Positions 62,662 to 64,000 of a stretch of 64,000 bases of DNA are shown one piece after another; the first letter of the stretch is position 1, and the number at the start of each line of letters is the position of its first letter. The position numbers and the translations under genes were made by a program. The stretch comes from Saccharopolyspora indica. Its GTDB lineage: Bacteria > Actinomycetota > Actinomycetes > Mycobacteriales > Pseudonocardiaceae. The stretch is taken from NCBI RefSeq assembly GCF_027853965.1, contig NZ_JAQGLB010000005.1, positions 248,001 through 312,000 on the forward strand, written 5' to 3'. A model generated the notes under the pieces. It was given only the letters and a program-made list of their open reading frames with translations. It was not told where the DNA came from and ran no database searches.

Positions 62662-63528
62662 ATGGGCCAAGCTCGCCAGACCTTGGAGCGACGACAGCTC
62701 GGACTGATGCTGCGCCGGTTGCGCAAGGAAGCCGAGAAGTCCCAGCAGCAGGCGGCCGACGCGATCGGCAAGGTCCGATCCCGGATCGTCGACCTGGAGG
62801 ACGGCCGCAGCGCCATCCCGGAGAACGACCTCGTCAAGCTGCTCGACTGCTACGACGTTTCCGCCGAACAACGCAGAACAGCGCTCGCCCTGGGAGTGGA
62901 AGCAAGGAAGCGCCAGCGCAGGCGCACCTACACGGACCTCCTCCCCGGAGCCTTCCAGCGCTTCGCCGACCTCGAATCCAGCGCTACGGAGATCAGCAGC
63001 TACGAGTGCGGGATGGTGCCAGGACTACTGCAAACGCCCGAGTACGTCAGAGCTCTCATCAACGAAGGCGACGGGATCTGGTGGCAGTCATCGGAAGCGG
63101 AGCTGGAGCAGCGCGTTGCGTTCCGCCTCGATCGCCAGAAGCGCACCTTCGATGCATCACCCAGCAAGAAGATGGCTTTCATCCTGACCGAGGAGTCGCT
63201 TCGCGCACCGGTCGGCGGACCGGAGGTCATGCGCGATCAACTCACAAATCTCCTCGCCTTGCTGGATGAGCGCGACGAACTGAGCATTCAGATCCTCCCC
63301 CGTGAGAGCTACCAGAACCCGGCACGCGGTGGTGGCTTCACCTTGTTCGAGTTCAGCGGACAGGGCGCGCCGGTCGCCTTCGCCAACGTCGTTTACGGCC
63401 CTTCCACCTACTTCCACGACGAAGCCGATACTGCGACGATGTTTCGCGTCTTCCGACGGCTCCGCGACCTCGCCTTGAGCGTGTCGGAGTCGCGTCAGCT
63501 GATCGACGAGATCATGAGGGATGGCTGA
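62662..63528 (+). CDS. XRE-family regulator with DUF5753 (WhiJ/Scr1-like)
   Basis: The 288-residue protein has an N-terminal XRE helix-turn-helix (residues about 10-65: LGLMLRRLRKEAEKSQQQAAD, then RIVDLEDGRSAIP) and a DUF5753 domain from about residue 95, with SSYECGMVPGLLQTPEYVRAL near 111 and FTLFEFSGQGAPVAFANV near 228. This is the layout of Streptomyces WhiJ and similar regulators linked to development or to toxin-antitoxin-like pairs. AGCAGGAG precedes the ATG at 62662. The DUF397 gene starts two bases after its stop. Confidence 0.93.
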   Translation: MGQARQTLERRQLGLMLRRLRKEAEKSQQQAADAIGKVRSRIVDLEDGRSAIPENDLVKLLDCYDVSAEQRRTALALGVEARKRQRRRTYTDLLPGAFQRFADLESSATEISSYECGMVPGLLQTPEYVRALINEGDGIWWQSSEAELEQRVAFRLDRQKRTFDASPSKKMAFILTEESLRAPVGGPEVMRDQLTNLLALLDERDELSIQILPRESYQNPARGGGFTLFEFSGQGAPVAFANVVYGPSTYFHDEADTATMFRVFRRLRDLALSVSESRQLIDEIMRDG

Positions 63529-63530
63529 TC

Positions 63531-63719
63531 ATGCCGAGGCTTGCCCGGGACACGGGATGGTTCAAGAGCTCCAAGAGCGCCGCAGCCAGTGACAACTGCG
63601 TCGAGGTCCGATTACTCGACAGCACCGCCCTGGTGCGGGACTCCAAGGCTCCCGAGGACGGGATTCTGACCTTCGCGAGCGAGAGCTGGGGTGCTTTCTT
63701 GTCCTTCCTCAAAGGGTGA
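63531..63719 (+). CDS. DUF397 protein (BldB-type partner of the XRE regulator)
   Basis: The 62-residue product carries the DUF397 signature: WFKSSKSAAASDNCVEV near residues 10-26, VRDSKAPEDGILTF near 35, and SWGAFLSFLKG at the end. DUF397 proteins, among them BldB, form functional pairs with XRE-DUF5753 regulators; in some pairs excess of this protein is harmful and the regulator neutralises it. It directly follows its XRE partner, so both are co-translated. Confidence 0.93.
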   Translation: MPRLARDTGWFKSSKSAAASDNCVEVRLLDSTALVRDSKAPEDGILTFASESWGAFLSFLKG

Positions 63720-63733
63720 TGTTTTGGCTGGTC

Positions 63734-63787
63734 ATGGCCCGTGAGTACTTTCTGGCGCTATGACGCCAGAAAGTACTCACGGGCCAT
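63734..63787. terminator. Perfect 24-bp hairpin after the DUF397 gene (CTATGA-loop family, copy 3)
   Basis: The arms (starting ATGGCCCGTGAGTACTTTCT) pair without mismatch around the six-base loop CTATGA. It lies between the convergent DUF397 and GyrI-like genes and can end both transcripts. Its core shares TTTC-KGG-CGCTATGAC with the hairpins at 10710 and 25809. Confidence 0.7.
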
Positions 63788-63823
63788 CAGCTGCTGAAGG
63801 AGCGCGCCTGGCGAGGACGTGGT

Positions 63824-64000
63824 TCAGCTCGCGACCGGTTGCCTGAGGATGGTGCGCTGCTTCTCGGGGGCGACTTTGCGGAAGTCGCTCAGGTAGATCT
63901 CGTGGTGCTTGCCGGACATGCACAGGCCGTTGGCCGGGATGTACTCGTCGTGCAGCTCCGCGAGGACCTCCGCTTCGTCGTCGAAGGAGCCGATGTGCAG
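63824..64000 (-). CDS. GyrI-like small-molecule-binding protein, 3' end only
   Basis: The last 58 codons are visible; the start lies beyond the window. The sequence LHIGSFDDEAEVLAELHDEY, then GKHHEIYLSDFRKVAPEKQR and ILRQPVAS, is the C-terminal signature of the GyrI-like (AraC effector-binding fold) family with the conserved glutamate in HHEIYL. These proteins bind hydrophobic small molecules, and some hydrolyse them. Whether a DNA-binding domain is attached cannot be seen. Confidence 0.85.
   Translation of the reverse strand: MHIGSFDDEAEVLAELHDEYIPANGLCMSGKHHEIYLSDFRKVAPEKQRTILRQPVAS

Overview
The window looks like chromosome of a high-GC actinomycete, probably of the Pseudonocardiaceae and perhaps Saccharopolyspora. 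This rests on the very high GC, frequent GTG starts, a garA/bifunctional-nuclease/merR/gcvP block like that of mycobacteria, an XRE-DUF5753/DUF397 pair of the WhiJ/BldB type, an IdeR/DmdR-type iron box and a DasR-type operator. The genus is an inference. I see no rRNA, tRNA, CRISPR array, insertion sequence or prophage.

Region 1 (1-2.5 kb) holds the 5' half of a GDSL esterase, a Bcr/CflA-type efflux pump and a mycothiol-dependent-isomerase-like protein. Region 2 (2.5-17.9 kb) is a compact catabolic island: a zinc alcohol dehydrogenase, a short-chain dehydrogenase, two paralogous aldo/keto reductases, three alpha/beta hydrolases, an amidohydrolase, a methyltransferase-fold protein, a complete oligopeptide-type ABC importer with one permease fused to an ATPase, and a TetR regulator. 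Four copies of a TCTAC-N4-GTAGA-like inverted repeat lie in the four promoter regions of this island, so the TetR protein probably controls all of it as one regulon. The substrate is unknown; this is the best candidate for an undescribed system.

Region 3 (17.9-30 kb) begins with a 1245-residue nSTAND NTPase with 14 WD40 blades, preceded by a 34-codon ORF that shares its GGDQH motif. A second catabolic group follows: YtcJ-type amidohydrolase, MoaF-like protein, MFS carrier, AraC regulator, a broken short-chain dehydrogenase carrying a duplicated MFS tail, a zinc dehydrogenase, another MFS carrier and a cupin dioxygenase-like protein. Region 4 (30-34.8 kb) holds a ChrB-like regulator with its MFS pump, a Crp-family regulator divergent from a protoglobin, small membrane proteins and a cysteine-free HesB-like protein.

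Region 5 (34.9-41.9 kb) is the glycine-cleavage/GarA locus: gcvP under a tandem glycine riboswitch, a MerR regulator, a bifunctional nuclease, GarA with its ETTSVF phosphorylation motif, gcvH and a CDP-alcohol phosphatidyltransferase. Region 6 (42-47.9 kb) has a propionyl-CoA synthetase, a LysR/EamA pair and a GH20 hexosaminidase behind a DasR-like site. Region 7 (48-52.7 kb) is an iron-regulated 2,3-dihydroxybenzoate activation operon with isochorismatase and aryl carrier protein as separate genes. Region 8 (52.8-64 kb) holds a nucleotidyltransferase-like protein, a malonyl-CoA synthetase/carboxyltransferase operon with a divergent GntR regulator, a DedA-like protein, a KatE-type catalase, an amino-acid permease, a SnoaL-like protein, the XRE/DUF397 module and the end of a GyrI-like gene.

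Several families of intergenic hairpins recur: AT-rich TCAATTTCG-N2-CGAAATTGA palindromes at 3' gene ends, and long terminator-like hairpins sharing a CTATGA-type loop.
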